Origin: Candidatus Fermentibacteraceae bacterium
Lineage (GTDB): Bacteria > Fermentibacterota > Fermentibacteria > Fermentibacterales > JCC-6
Assembly (NCBI GenBank): GCA_016744855.1
Contig: JADGDO010000003.1
Coordinates: forward strand, 62,001 to 126,000
DNA length: 64,000 nucleotides
Direction of reading: 5' to 3'
Position 1 is the first letter of the stretch, and each line of letters begins with the position of its first letter. A model generated the notes under the pieces. The model was not told the DNA's origin, made no database searches, and worked only from the letters and a program-made list of their open reading frames with translations. This document shows, piece by piece, positions 26,791-35,003 of the stretch. The translations under genes and the position numbers were made by a program.

Positions 26791-28580
26791 CAGCAATCAC
26801 TCCCTTCGCATCTTTTCTCTACTTCTTCTTCCAGCTGCTGCATTGTATACAGCTCTGTATAGTAACCGTTTTGCTCAAGCAAAGACTGGTGCGTTCCCTT
26901 TTCTACAAGTTTGCCATTATCGAGCACAAGAATAAGATCTGCGTGCTGAACTGTGCTGATCCTGTGTGCGATGAGAATATTGGTCAAACCGGAAATTTCT
27001 TTTTTAAGTTTTGCAAGAATTGCCGATTCTGTTTCTGTATCAATGGCACTGAGAGAGTCGTCAAGAACAAGGATAGATGGGGAAACAGCAAGAGCTCTTG
27101 CTATGGCAATTCTCTGCTTCTGCCCACCGGAAAGGGTTATTCCCCTCTCTCCTACCATAGTCTCGTAACCCTCATTAAAACCTTCGATTTCGGAACCAAT
27201 CTCCGCAAGTTCAGCAAGGTGCTTAACTGTTTCAACTGGAATACTCTGATTACCGAATGCAATGTTATCTGCAATCGACATTGCGAAGAGAAATGTCTCC
27301 TGAGGTACGTATCCAAACAATCCTCGAACCTGACTGAGCTTTCTTTCTGTAACATCAGTACCGTCTATGAAAACAGTGCCTGTAGGTGGGTCGTACAGAC
27401 GCATAAGCAGTTCAACAAGTGTTGTTTTTCCACTTCCGGTTCTGCCGACTATACCCAGGGTGGATGAGGCGGGAAGGTTGAAGGAAATGTCTTGTAGTAC
27501 TTCAACATCTGTATCAGGATAAGTAAAAGATAAATCTCTGACCTCTATGGAAGGCTCCGGCTGGCCATCGACAGGACCATCAGTAATAGCAGGTTCAGTT
27601 TTCATGATTTTCTCGAGTCTGCCCATGCTGGCAGCTCCACGCTGTAGAAGATTAACAACAAAACCGATAGCCATCATCGGCCATGTCAGCATAGCAAGAT
27701 AGCTCGAGAATGCAACAAACTGCCCAAGGGAAATAGACCCTCCGATAACAGCCCTTCCACCGACCATAAGCAGAATTGAGCTACTGATCATCGCAAGACC
27801 CATTACGAGAGGTTGCATAAAACCCCAAATTCTTGTGAGTCTGATGTTCTCGTGAACGCACTTAGAAGCTTTCTCGGCAAGCAATCTTCTCTCAGAGTCT
27901 TCGTCACCGTATGCCTTGACTACTCTGATGCCCGAAAGAGATTCCTGTATCTTCTCTGTAAGACCGCTGAATGCCTTCTGTACAGACTCAAATCTGTCGT
28001 GGAGCATTCCACCGAATCTTGTTACAAGCAAAGCAATAAGAGGAAGAGGTATCATGGTGATAAGAGTAAGTCGCCAATCGATAAGCAGCAGCATAACAAT
28101 GCTTGCAAGGCTCATGAAAATGGCATCAAAGGATGCGATTGTAGCCATTCCTGCCGCCATTCGCACCGCGTTTATATCGTTAGTGGCGTGAGCCATAATA
28201 TCGCCGACTTTTGTTTTATCGTAATACTGTGCCGGCAATTTCTGCAGATGGCTGTAAAATTCTGCTCTCAGATCTTTCTCGAGTTTTCTGCTAGCGCCGA
28301 CAATAAAGATGCGCCAGAAAAAACGGCAGAATGCCATTCCAAGTGCAATAGCGACAATGGAGAAACCCATCTTCCAGACAAGAGAAGAATCAGCGGTTCC
28401 CTGGGCGAGTCCATCGATCAACTTTCTAAAGACTTGCGGTATCATGAGTTGCAGACCATCGACGCCAACAAGGGCAATGATGCCCCCAAGAAGAGCCTTC
28501 TTATGCCTGAAAATTCTTGAGTATAGATTCCTTAGACTTGATCTGTCGAGTTTTGGTCCTGTGCCTTGTTTTCCGGCCAA
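26790..28580 (-). CDS. ABC exporter subunit, degenerate-site half (BmrC/YheI-like)
   Basis: 596 residues. Six-helix exporter domain and an NBD with GRTGSGKTT, signature LSGGQKQR and Walker B ILVLDDSLSAIDTETE. Asp replaces the catalytic Glu, the hallmark of the non-catalytic site in heterodimeric exporters such as BmrC and TM287. The normal site is in the partner at 24688-26790. The start is a TTG with a long purine-rich SD (GGGGGAG) 6 nt upstream; a promoter-like pair lies 36-65 nt above it. Confidence 0.88.
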   Translation of the reverse strand: MAGKQGTGPKLDRSSLRNLYSRIFRHKKALLGGIIALVGVDGLQLMIPQVFRKLIDGLAQGTADSSLVWKMGFSIVAIALGMAFCRFFWRIFIVGASRKLEKDLRAEFYSHLQKLPAQYYDKTKVGDIMAHATNDINAVRMAAGMATIASFDAIFMSLASIVMLLLIDWRLTLITMIPLPLIALLVTRFGGMLHDRFESVQKAFSGLTEKIQESLSGIRVVKAYGDEDSERRLLAEKASKCVHENIRLTRIWGFMQPLVMGLAMISSSILLMVGGRAVIGGSISLGQFVAFSSYLAMLTWPMMAIGFVVNLLQRGAASMGRLEKIMKTEPAITDGPVDGQPEPSIEVRDLSFTYPDTDVEVLQDISFNLPASSTLGIVGRTGSGKTTLVELLMRLYDPPTGTVFIDGTDVTERKLSQVRGLFGYVPQETFLFAMSIADNIAFGNQSIPVETVKHLAELAEIGSEIEGFNEGYETMVGERGITLSGGQKQRIAIARALAVSPSILVLDDSLSAIDTETESAILAKLKKEISGLTNILIAHRISTVQHADLILVLDNGKLVEKGTHQSLLEQNGYYTELYTMQQLEEEVEKRCEGSDC

Positions 28581-28615
28581 TTAACACTCCCCCCGTATTG
28601 CAGTTAGGAACGCTG

Positions 28616-28645
28616 AATATAGAGTACGCTCCCAGAAAGTGTTAA
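28616..28645 (-). promoter_or_regulatory. Possible promoter of the ABC exporter pair
   Basis: Minus-strand TTAACA and TATATT with an 18-base spacer, about 36 nt before the TTG start at 28580. The remainder of the 212-bp gap has no ORF and no hairpin with a T-run. Confidence 0.4.
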
Positions 28646-28792
28646 TTCAAAAACAGAAAGAAACTGATAACTAAGAAGATACATTCTGAGGTACAATACA
28701 ATAGACAAAACGGTACTGTCCTCTTTTCAGTTCCTGATCAGTTGGGAAATGAGTACCGGCAGTTGCAGGAAAAATGCGTCAGAAGGCACGAC

Positions 28793-31018
28793 CTATTCTA
28801 TAATCACAAATCGATCTGCTGCTATAAAGTCTGGAGCCTGCACCTGAACAAAGTAGAGTCCGGGCTGAAGACCATTGAAATAAAGGGCATGTTGACCCCG
28901 CTTGAAATCTCTGCTTGATCTGTCTATAACCCTGCCTGAAACATCATAAACACTAAGATTTGCTCTGGAATCCTCAGGTATGGTAAAAGTGATTTCTACA
29001 GTTCCGAAAGAAGGGCTGGGGGATACAGACAGCCCAGATGCCACCAAGCCGGCACCTGAATCAGGCGACTCAATCTGCTGTAAGCCAGCCAGCCAATGTA
29101 TTCCACCGCCATAAGTCGAGGTAAGTAAAGCCGATCCACAGAGAGCCATCGGAGAATTACCATATACATTGTTCACAGGAAGATCACCGGTAATGTCTTC
29201 CCAGTTATCTCCAGAATCAGGAGTTCGCCATACTCCACCATGCATTACAAATGTTGTATCAACCTCCGCACCATTCAGCCCTGCATATAAAACACCACTG
29301 ATGAAAAGAAGATCAGCCACATTGACCGGCTTTTCCCAGTTGCCCGAGATGTCTTCAATGGAAGTCGCTGCTACACGGAATATCTCTCCGGTTTCGGTTC
29401 CGGCAAACAAGGCACCCTCATTCCATTCAAGCGACATCAGGTTGTAGGATGACAAACCCCTGAGGCTCCATGATTGCCCCTGATCATTACTGATATAAAG
29501 TCCCTGAGTTGAGGCTGCGTAAAAAGTATCCGACTGGGTAACATGCAGTAACCGGGTACAAACCTCAGGCAGTACCAGCTCGAAACTCCCCCCGCTGTCA
29601 GTACTTCGGTAAACACCCACCGTAGACTGCTCAATATCCCACTCGGAAAGCAGAAGAACCGATGGATCATTGTCATGCACGGCCAGATCGAAAACGATCT
29701 TGTCTCCCTCTCTGATGGCTTGCCATGTAGAGAAACCGTCATCAGATCTGTACGCACCTTTGCGGAAAGTACCGCAGTACATGATATCTGAACTGCCTGG
29801 ACTGAAATGGACAAATAGGCAGTGAGCCTCAGGCCCCAACCTGCTCCAGGTTTGACCTCCGTCAGTAGTTTCGGAAAGAGAAGGCAAATTAATAAATGGC
29901 ATGTAACTACCCAGATTCGCGGCGAATATGTGATCCGGATTCGATGAATCAACTGCCAGGCCACAGAAATAGCCCGACTGTGGAGACGATGGTAATTCAG
30001 ACCAGCTCTGTGCGGCGTTATCGGATACAAAGATCGGACTGTTGGCAAACGTGCCGCAGTACATCAAATCTTCTTCGGCGGTAACTCCCATTATCATCAA
30101 GTCACCGGGAAGGGGCGGCGACACCGCATCAATCCACTCCCCGGATAAAGCTGTGTATTTAATAAAGCCGGGAAAGTCACAGGCATAGATTTCCGTATCG
30201 GGAGACACACGGGCTATGGACAGATCTGCCGTGTAATAAGAGGAATAGCTGAATTCAAAACTTGATCCGTAATCCTGACTGAGATAGATACCGTAGGGAT
30301 TGACTGCTGCAACCACCACATTGGCCATACTCTCCAGCTGCCAGACACATCCATCAGTCGGAATACTCAATACCTGTGTCCATGTGGCTCCGTCCACTGA
30401 TCGGTACAAGCCCTCTTCCTCCAGCCCGGCAAGCAGTGATCCATCATCACATCGGCACATGGTAAGAGCGGTAAAACCCTGCAGACCACTTGCTACCCAT
30501 GTGAGACCTCCATTAACCGACTTGTATATCCCGTCACCTGGCTTCGGTGGATCCCCATACCTGTCCAACCCGGTGCTGATGTAAAGCGAATCCCCATCCG
30601 GTGAAGCAATAACCAGACAGGACACCATTCTGGAGGCCTGTGCTGCAAGTCCTTCAGTCCTCTGCTGCCAGTTCTGACCGCCATCTTCAGATTTCAGAAG
30701 ACCGTATCTTCCGTATGGATCGCAGATGTACACAATGTCAGGATCAGAAGGATCTAACTCGATGTGCCATGCCGTCATGTTCGGCCAGTCTGCCGTCATA
30801 AGATTCCATGTCTGTCCTCCGTCGATGGTTTTCCACAAACCTCCGGAGTCATCGCTCCCCGCATAAATCACCAGAGGAAATTGTGGGTGAGCAATGAAAT
30901 CCTTGAAGTACCCCCCCTGTGGTCCCATCTGCTCCCAGTGCCATGAAAATGCGGAAATCGGCAGCACGAGTCCAAGCAACCATAGAATCTTGAATAATGA
31001 AGCTCTTCGCCTGTTCAT
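28793..31018 (-). CDS. Secreted sortilin/BNR-type beta-propeller, type IX sorting tail
   Basis: 741 residues. A signal peptide (LFKILWLLGLVLPISAFS) precedes many BNR/Vps10-type repeats, seen as recurring Asp-box units such as S-x-D-x-G-x-x-W (KTIDGGQTWN, KSEDGGQNWQ, SDNAAQSW, SNDQGQSWS). The last 80 residues are a C-terminal sorting domain of the type IX kind: VEITFTIPEDSRANLSVYDVSGRVI, then GLQPGLYFVQV. It is therefore probably exported to the cell surface. Start: ATG with AGGAG 9 nt upstream. The ligand is unknown. No type IX secretion machinery gene is in this window apart from PorV-like barrels. Confidence 0.85.
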   Translation of the reverse strand: MNRRRASLFKILWLLGLVLPISAFSWHWEQMGPQGGYFKDFIAHPQFPLVIYAGSDDSGGLWKTIDGGQTWNLMTADWPNMTAWHIELDPSDPDIVYICDPYGRYGLLKSEDGGQNWQQRTEGLAAQASRMVSCLVIASPDGDSLYISTGLDRYGDPPKPGDGIYKSVNGGLTWVASGLQGFTALTMCRCDDGSLLAGLEEEGLYRSVDGATWTQVLSIPTDGCVWQLESMANVVVAAVNPYGIYLSQDYGSSFEFSYSSYYTADLSIARVSPDTEIYACDFPGFIKYTALSGEWIDAVSPPLPGDLMIMGVTAEEDLMYCGTFANSPIFVSDNAAQSWSELPSSPQSGYFCGLAVDSSNPDHIFAANLGSYMPFINLPSLSETTDGGQTWSRLGPEAHCLFVHFSPGSSDIMYCGTFRKGAYRSDDGFSTWQAIREGDKIVFDLAVHDNDPSVLLLSEWDIEQSTVGVYRSTDSGGSFELVLPEVCTRLLHVTQSDTFYAASTQGLYISNDQGQSWSLRGLSSYNLMSLEWNEGALFAGTETGEIFRVAATSIEDISGNWEKPVNVADLLFISGVLYAGLNGAEVDTTFVMHGGVWRTPDSGDNWEDITGDLPVNNVYGNSPMALCGSALLTSTYGGGIHWLAGLQQIESPDSGAGLVASGLSVSPSPSFGTVEITFTIPEDSRANLSVYDVSGRVIDRSSRDFKRGQHALYFNGLQPGLYFVQVQAPDFIAADRFVIIE

Positions 31019-31086
31019 ATTGTCTGCTCCTTTGAAGCATATAATACTACTACGTCATCGGAAACATTAATAACAGTTTCTATTGA

Positions 31087-31590
31087 CTAAAGAATGAGAA
31101 GAGCCCCTAATAGTGGTGTAGTAAAACTTTGTGAAACTAAGCGACCAATATTCTTGAATTTAGTGCTTCTATCGTTAACGGTTTTATCACGAATTTTATC
31201 GTAGGTGCGGGAACTGAGGCGAAAATGACCCCGGTCCTGATATGATTCAAGTGTTGTCGGGACACCATGAAAGGGTGGGGCTGCATTTGTTTCAACTTCA
31301 GCGTCTTTCAGCACCTTGAAACCGCTGGCCTTGTAGTACTCAGCTGTTTCCAGTTGCGGGTCAGGTACCTGAACGGCCATACCGCTGACTGCCATACCGA
31401 TTTGAAACCGATGCTTCTTCTGTGCGGCCTTTCTTATTGCTACCTGAAATTCCTCCTGATGGTCTCCACATGTTCCGCGAATGCGAAGCACAAAACCAAG
31501 GTAATTGTGTTACCGCTCGTCGAACGATCTCATAAGCCTGATGCGGGGTTGTACTGCTACAATCTGCCCTGACCATGGAGTTTTAGTCAT
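31087..31590 (-). pseudogene. Conserved unknown gene broken by an in-frame TAA
   Basis: An ATG at 31590 (8 nt inside the DUF4143 gene's end) opens MTKTPWSGQIVAVQPRIRL and reaches ...RSFDER at the TAA 31510-31512. The same frame goes on without a shift as HNYLGFVLRIRGTCGDHQEEF... for 140 more codons. I recall an unnamed family with exactly these two halves joined (RSFD-R-S-H-YLGY...), so the stop replaces one sense codon. The family's C-terminal Cys-rich block also seems absent: after HGVPTTLESYQDRGHFRL the sequence departs from what I remember. It is most likely a nonsense mutation plus a damaged tail. A GTG at 31491 could restart the second half. Confidence 0.65.
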
Positions 31591-32998
31591 TGTACCTCTT
31601 TTTGCTCTCAGTGAGTTGGCTTTTAAGAAGTCGCTGCACCTCTCCGACCATGTACAGTGGCAGTGAGAGCAGGTCAAACTGAACTCTGTCGCTTTTACCT
31701 GCACCATTACCCAGCTGGTGAATAACTGCCTGTGTTGATGGAGGGTTAGTGTCGAAACGAACAGCCAGCGAAGCATTCTTCTCCTGAATAAACCGCAGAA
31801 GGGATTTCATGCTGCCGGTTTTGCCTGATTTTACTTCAATGGGAACAACTTTCCCCTCGTGCTGAATGAGGAAGTCTACTTCAGCGTTTGAACCTTTCTT
31901 TTCTCTCAGCCAGTAATGCAGAACAGGTCTTTCATAGGAAGGGCTTTTGAACAGGAGGTGTTGCGCAATGAATTGCTCAGCGAGCCTGCCTTTGTTAATG
32001 AATTCATTACTTAGAATCTGTTTATCGGTAATGCGAGATATACCTGTCATGTGAGCCATGAGTCCAACATCAAGGAAGAAAAGCTTAAAGACATCAGGAC
32101 TGGCTTCAGCTCCAAGTGGAACACCATTACCGGAGGAATGGCAAACGGGAAAGATTATTCTTGCACTGCTGAGAAGATTTATTGCTTTTGAAACCCTGTT
32201 TGCCCGAACATCCCTGGTGATCTGCGAGTAGATGGCTTTGTCACCCGCTCTTGCTGGAACCCAGTCAAATACTTTGCGGAGAAGGAGCAATTCTTCCTTT
32301 GAGTTATACTTCGCGAAATCATCCCTGTATGTATTGATTATTGAAGCTTGTATTCTACTTACACCGTCTGTTCCACCGGACTCTATGTAGTGATTCACAG
32401 CTTCAGGCATTCCTCCAACAACAATGAATGTTCTAAGAAGATTGATAAGCTTTTTGTGTGCTGTCCGGGGGAAAAGCATTCCAGGTGTCCAGCTTCTAAT
32501 TAAATCAAGTTCCATGGAACAGTCAGAATGTGCGATAAGAAATTCTTCAAAAGACAAGGGACCCATATACTGGTATTCCATTCTTCCCACTGGAACTGAA
32601 ATCCTGCCTTCTGAAATTTCCGTATCCAACAGAGAGCCTGCGGCGACAAAGCGCAAGTCCGGTCTATGCTCGCGAAGGTATCTCATTGCTTGAAGAGCAG
32701 AAGTTGCTGCTTGAATCTCATCCAGAAACACGATATCACCTGCAACAAACTTACTTCCGGTAATAAAGGCAAGTTCTTCAATAATGCCGGCCGCATCATT
32801 TGATGCAAAAACAGCTGACAGCTCAGGATGCTCTTCCAGGTTGACTACGGCAATGTTAATTTTTTTGTCAAACAGATTTGGATTACTTCTTACAACAGTT
32901 GTCTTCCCGACTTGTCTAGCGCCCCTCAAAACAAGACACTTCGGGTTTCTCGATTCAACCCATAACTTGAAATCATCAAAGGCATACCTAAAAAGCAT
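31583..32998 (-). CDS. AAA ATPase with DUF4143 domain
   Basis: 471 residues; ATG with AGGAG 5 nt before. N-terminal AAA_14-like ATPase: LRGARQVGKTT is Walker A, IVFLDEIQ is Walker B, and FVAAGSLLDTEI is the sensor block. The C-terminal DUF4143 region follows and ends in a PD-(D/E)XK-like segment: AEVDFLIQHEGKVVPIEVKSGKT, with D...E-x-K. This two-part layout is very common in anaerobes and archaea and is often found in accessory regions; no partner or substrate is known. It overlaps the broken gene downstream by 8 nt. Confidence 0.88.
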   Translation of the reverse strand: MLFRYAFDDFKLWVESRNPKCLVLRGARQVGKTTVVRSNPNLFDKKINIAVVNLEEHPELSAVFASNDAAGIIEELAFITGSKFVAGDIVFLDEIQAATSALQAMRYLREHRPDLRFVAAGSLLDTEISEGRISVPVGRMEYQYMGPLSFEEFLIAHSDCSMELDLIRSWTPGMLFPRTAHKKLINLLRTFIVVGGMPEAVNHYIESGGTDGVSRIQASIINTYRDDFAKYNSKEELLLLRKVFDWVPARAGDKAIYSQITRDVRANRVSKAINLLSSARIIFPVCHSSGNGVPLGAEASPDVFKLFFLDVGLMAHMTGISRITDKQILSNEFINKGRLAEQFIAQHLLFKSPSYERPVLHYWLREKKGSNAEVDFLIQHEGKVVPIEVKSGKTGSMKSLLRFIQEKNASLAVRFDTNPPSTQAVIHQLGNGAGKSDRVQFDLLSLPLYMVGEVQRLLKSQLTESKKRYND

Positions 32999-33055
32999 CA
33001 CAACTCCTGACAAAACATACCTATCTTTCGACACAACCCATGCTGAATTATAGGT

Positions 33056-33229
33056 ATGTTACAGCATTTCTACAAGAGGACTCTTCTTGATCCGTTGGAA
33101 CCGAATCAACCAATGTTTTCCCATGCAGCCTTCCGGGGAGCTCTGCTGACTCAAATCAAGTCGACATACTTAGGAGATCGTTATTTTGATGCAAAGGAAC
33201 TCTTTAATCGGCGCGACGGTTTTAAGTAG
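33056..33229 (+). CDS. 57-residue ORF, likely gene remnant
   Basis: ATG at 33056 (no good SD) to TAG at 33227-33229. The product opens MLQHFYKRTLLDPLEPNQP and ends DAKELFNRRDGFK. The amino-acid mix looks coding, and the end reads like the tail of a larger protein. It lies in the 351-bp gap between the DUF4143 ATPase and a lipoprotein gene, in opposite orientation to both. It may be a real small gene or the 3' remnant of a lost one. Confidence 0.35.
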   Translation: MLQHFYKRTLLDPLEPNQPMFSHAAFRGALLTQIKSTYLGDRYFDAKELFNRRDGFK

Positions 33230-33230
33230 C

Positions 33231-33279
33231 GCACTATAGTGCTAAACAAATACCATTATTTGTCAATTAGCAATTGACA
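33231..33279. promoter_or_regulatory. Two palindromes, possible operator sites
   Basis: GCACTATAGTGC (33231-33242) is a perfect 12-base palindrome and TGTCAATT-AGC-AATTGACA (33261-33279) is a perfect 8-base inverted repeat. The second includes a TTGACA on each strand, so it could be bound by a repressor over a promoter. The nearest clear gene starts are 230 nt away on either side, so the target gene is not obvious. Confidence 0.35.
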
Positions 33280-33349
33280 CTATTCCTGTTTTGTTATACA
33301 CTTATTCTTGACAACACAGACCTGCAAAACAGTAGTGATGTCGCTGTGA

Positions 33350-33700
33350 TCAGTAGTCGTCCATTTCTTCAACACCGATTATTGAATAGTCAATCACATG
33401 AACTTTTTGAAGATCTTCCCTGACAGAATAGCCTTCCTCTGTCAGTCTTCCAATCACAGCGGTCAGCTGACCGTATTCAGGAACTATGTCGAAAGCTCTC
33501 TCCCCAACCAGAGCAAAAACTTCACCTGAAGCCTCGTCGGTGAGGACAACAGTTTCAGATCTGGTACCTGCGTGAAGAACATCCACAATACCGGTAAGTC
33601 TCATCGTATCATCAGGTTCTTCAGAAGAAGTGGTAGTACCGCATCCTGTAAGGCTCAGTGCCATCATGAACAGAACAGCAGACAGAGCAATTTTACTCAT
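33350..33700 (-). CDS. Small lipoprotein, possible OB-fold
   Basis: 116 residues. Lipobox LTGC in MSKIALSAVLFMMALSLTGCG. The mature part of about 95 residues is beta-rich (MRLTGIVDVLHAGTRSETVVLTDEASGEVFALVG), a pattern seen in small OB-fold lipoproteins. Its SD (AAAGGAG) lies inside the last codons of the M16 gene upstream and the genes are 1 nt apart, so it is the last gene of the M16 unit. Function unknown. Confidence 0.78.
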   Translation of the reverse strand: MSKIALSAVLFMMALSLTGCGTTTSSEEPDDTMRLTGIVDVLHAGTRSETVVLTDEASGEVFALVGERAFDIVPEYGQLTAVIGRLTEEGYSVREDLQKVHVIDYSIIGVEEMDDY

Positions 33701-33701
33701 T

Positions 33702-35003
33702 TTATTCTCCTTTCAGAGACCAAGGCTCAAATTCAGAAAAGTCAACAACAGCACTATCTGCAATGATACCCCACCCGGCATCATCTGCCCAGTCTGTAAG
33801 AGCTCTTGTGACTTCGTAGACAGTCATGTCGCCCAGAGATTCCTGAAGCTCGTACGAATTACGCCAGTCTCCGACGGTTATGTACCCACTACCCAACATC
33901 CAGCACTGAGTGTCCATAGACTGAGCACCTATGCCCTGAATGGTTCTGTTGTTGTTCGCAATACCTGTGACCAGAGACTGGTCTACATTGCCCATAGCAA
34001 CATTCCGGAAAACCTCAGCCATCAGAGTAGCTGACAAAACCGGTTCTGTTGTACTGATGTACATGTATCCCCAGTTTTGCCGGTAACTGTTTGTGCTTCC
34101 ACCGCTTGGAGCGTAAGTAAGAGCATGCTCCGTGCGAAGCACCTGCCAGAGCATTTCATCTACAACGCCCATGGCTGTTGAATACGCAGGTATATCTACA
34201 CTGCCAGAAGGGGGTGCCTTGAACTTTACAACAGCGTAAGCAGTAAGAGTTTCGTCATTTTCAACTACAAGAGTATCATTTTGTATTGCAAACTCTGGAA
34301 CCTCAGGAAGCACATCTCCACCCTCAGGGATTCTTCCGAATGAGACTTCGAGAAGTGCCTCAAGCTGCTCAGGTGAAGTAGGTCCGGCATGGGTGATAAC
34401 AATATTCCCGCTTTTGATTCTGCTGGTAAGCCATTCACGTACATCTTCAACTTCAAAGGAAGCAAGAGTGGAAGGAATTCCATCGGGACGAAGCAGGTAG
34501 GGATGTCCGGCACCCATGAATCCCTGATTGGCGACAAGCCAGATTCTGTTGTCAGGATCCTCAAGATCAGACTGCAGAGCAACGAGTTGAGAACTCTGTA
34601 TCCTCTGGACAATCTGAGGGTCCAGTTCCGGCTCAAGCAAGCAGTCGGCAAACCCGTCAAGAAGAAGTGGCAAATCCTCGGAAAGACACTTCAAATGATA
34701 TCGGGAATAGTCATAATTGTAAGATGCATTCCAGCTGGCAAGAGTGGTATCCATTATCTGGCGCCAGCGTTCATCAGGGTAGGTGTCGCTTCCTGCAAGA
34801 GCTGCCTCTAGAGAAAATGCTTCTATTCCCTGATTGGATTCGTCAAGAACTCTTGAACCACCGACAAGGAACAAACTCAGTCCTTCGACTTCCCCGCCAG
34901 TCACAGTTCGGGTAATAACATGTATACCGTTATCAAGATCGAATTCAGTTACATTTTCAGGTACTGCAGCAAACAGTACAAGTGTGAAGAGAAGAGAAAT
35001 CAT
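33702..35003 (-). CDS. M16 peptidase-like subunit, no zinc motif
   Basis: 433 residues; ATG overlaps the stop of the upstream M16 gene by 4 nt (ATGA). A signal peptide (MISLLFTLVLFAAVPENV) is followed by a two-domain M16 fold: FDLDNGIHVITRTVTGG at the start and HYHLK-type pattern YSRYHLKCLSEDLPLLLDGFADCLLEPELD. It lacks the HxxEH motif that its neighbour has, so it is the non-catalytic half of an alpha/beta pair, as in mitochondrial processing peptidase or in other bacterial M16 pairs. Likely periplasmic. Its substrate is unknown. Confidence 0.88.
   Translation of the reverse strand: MISLLFTLVLFAAVPENVTEFDLDNGIHVITRTVTGGEVEGLSLFLVGGSRVLDESNQGIEAFSLEAALAGSDTYPDERWRQIMDTTLASWNASYNYDYSRYHLKCLSEDLPLLLDGFADCLLEPELDPQIVQRIQSSQLVALQSDLEDPDNRIWLVANQGFMGAGHPYLLRPDGIPSTLASFEVEDVREWLTSRIKSGNIVITHAGPTSPEQLEALLEVSFGRIPEGGDVLPEVPEFAIQNDTLVVENDETLTAYAVVKFKAPPSGSVDIPAYSTAMGVVDEMLWQVLRTEHALTYAPSGGSTNSYRQNWGYMYISTTEPVLSATLMAEVFRNVAMGNVDQSLVTGIANNNRTIQGIGAQSMDTQCWMLGSGYITVGDWRNSYELQESLGDMTVYEVTRALTDWADDAGWGIIADSAVVDFSEFEPWSLKGE

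Noticed and set aside
27813-28520. 235-codon plus-strand ORF inside the ABC exporter gene
   Set aside because: Antisense shadow; repeated Cys/His/Lys and no SD or recognisable fold.
29437-30048. 203-codon minus-strand ORF inside the propeller gene
   Set aside because: Different frame of a gene with clear Asp-box repeats; no SD.
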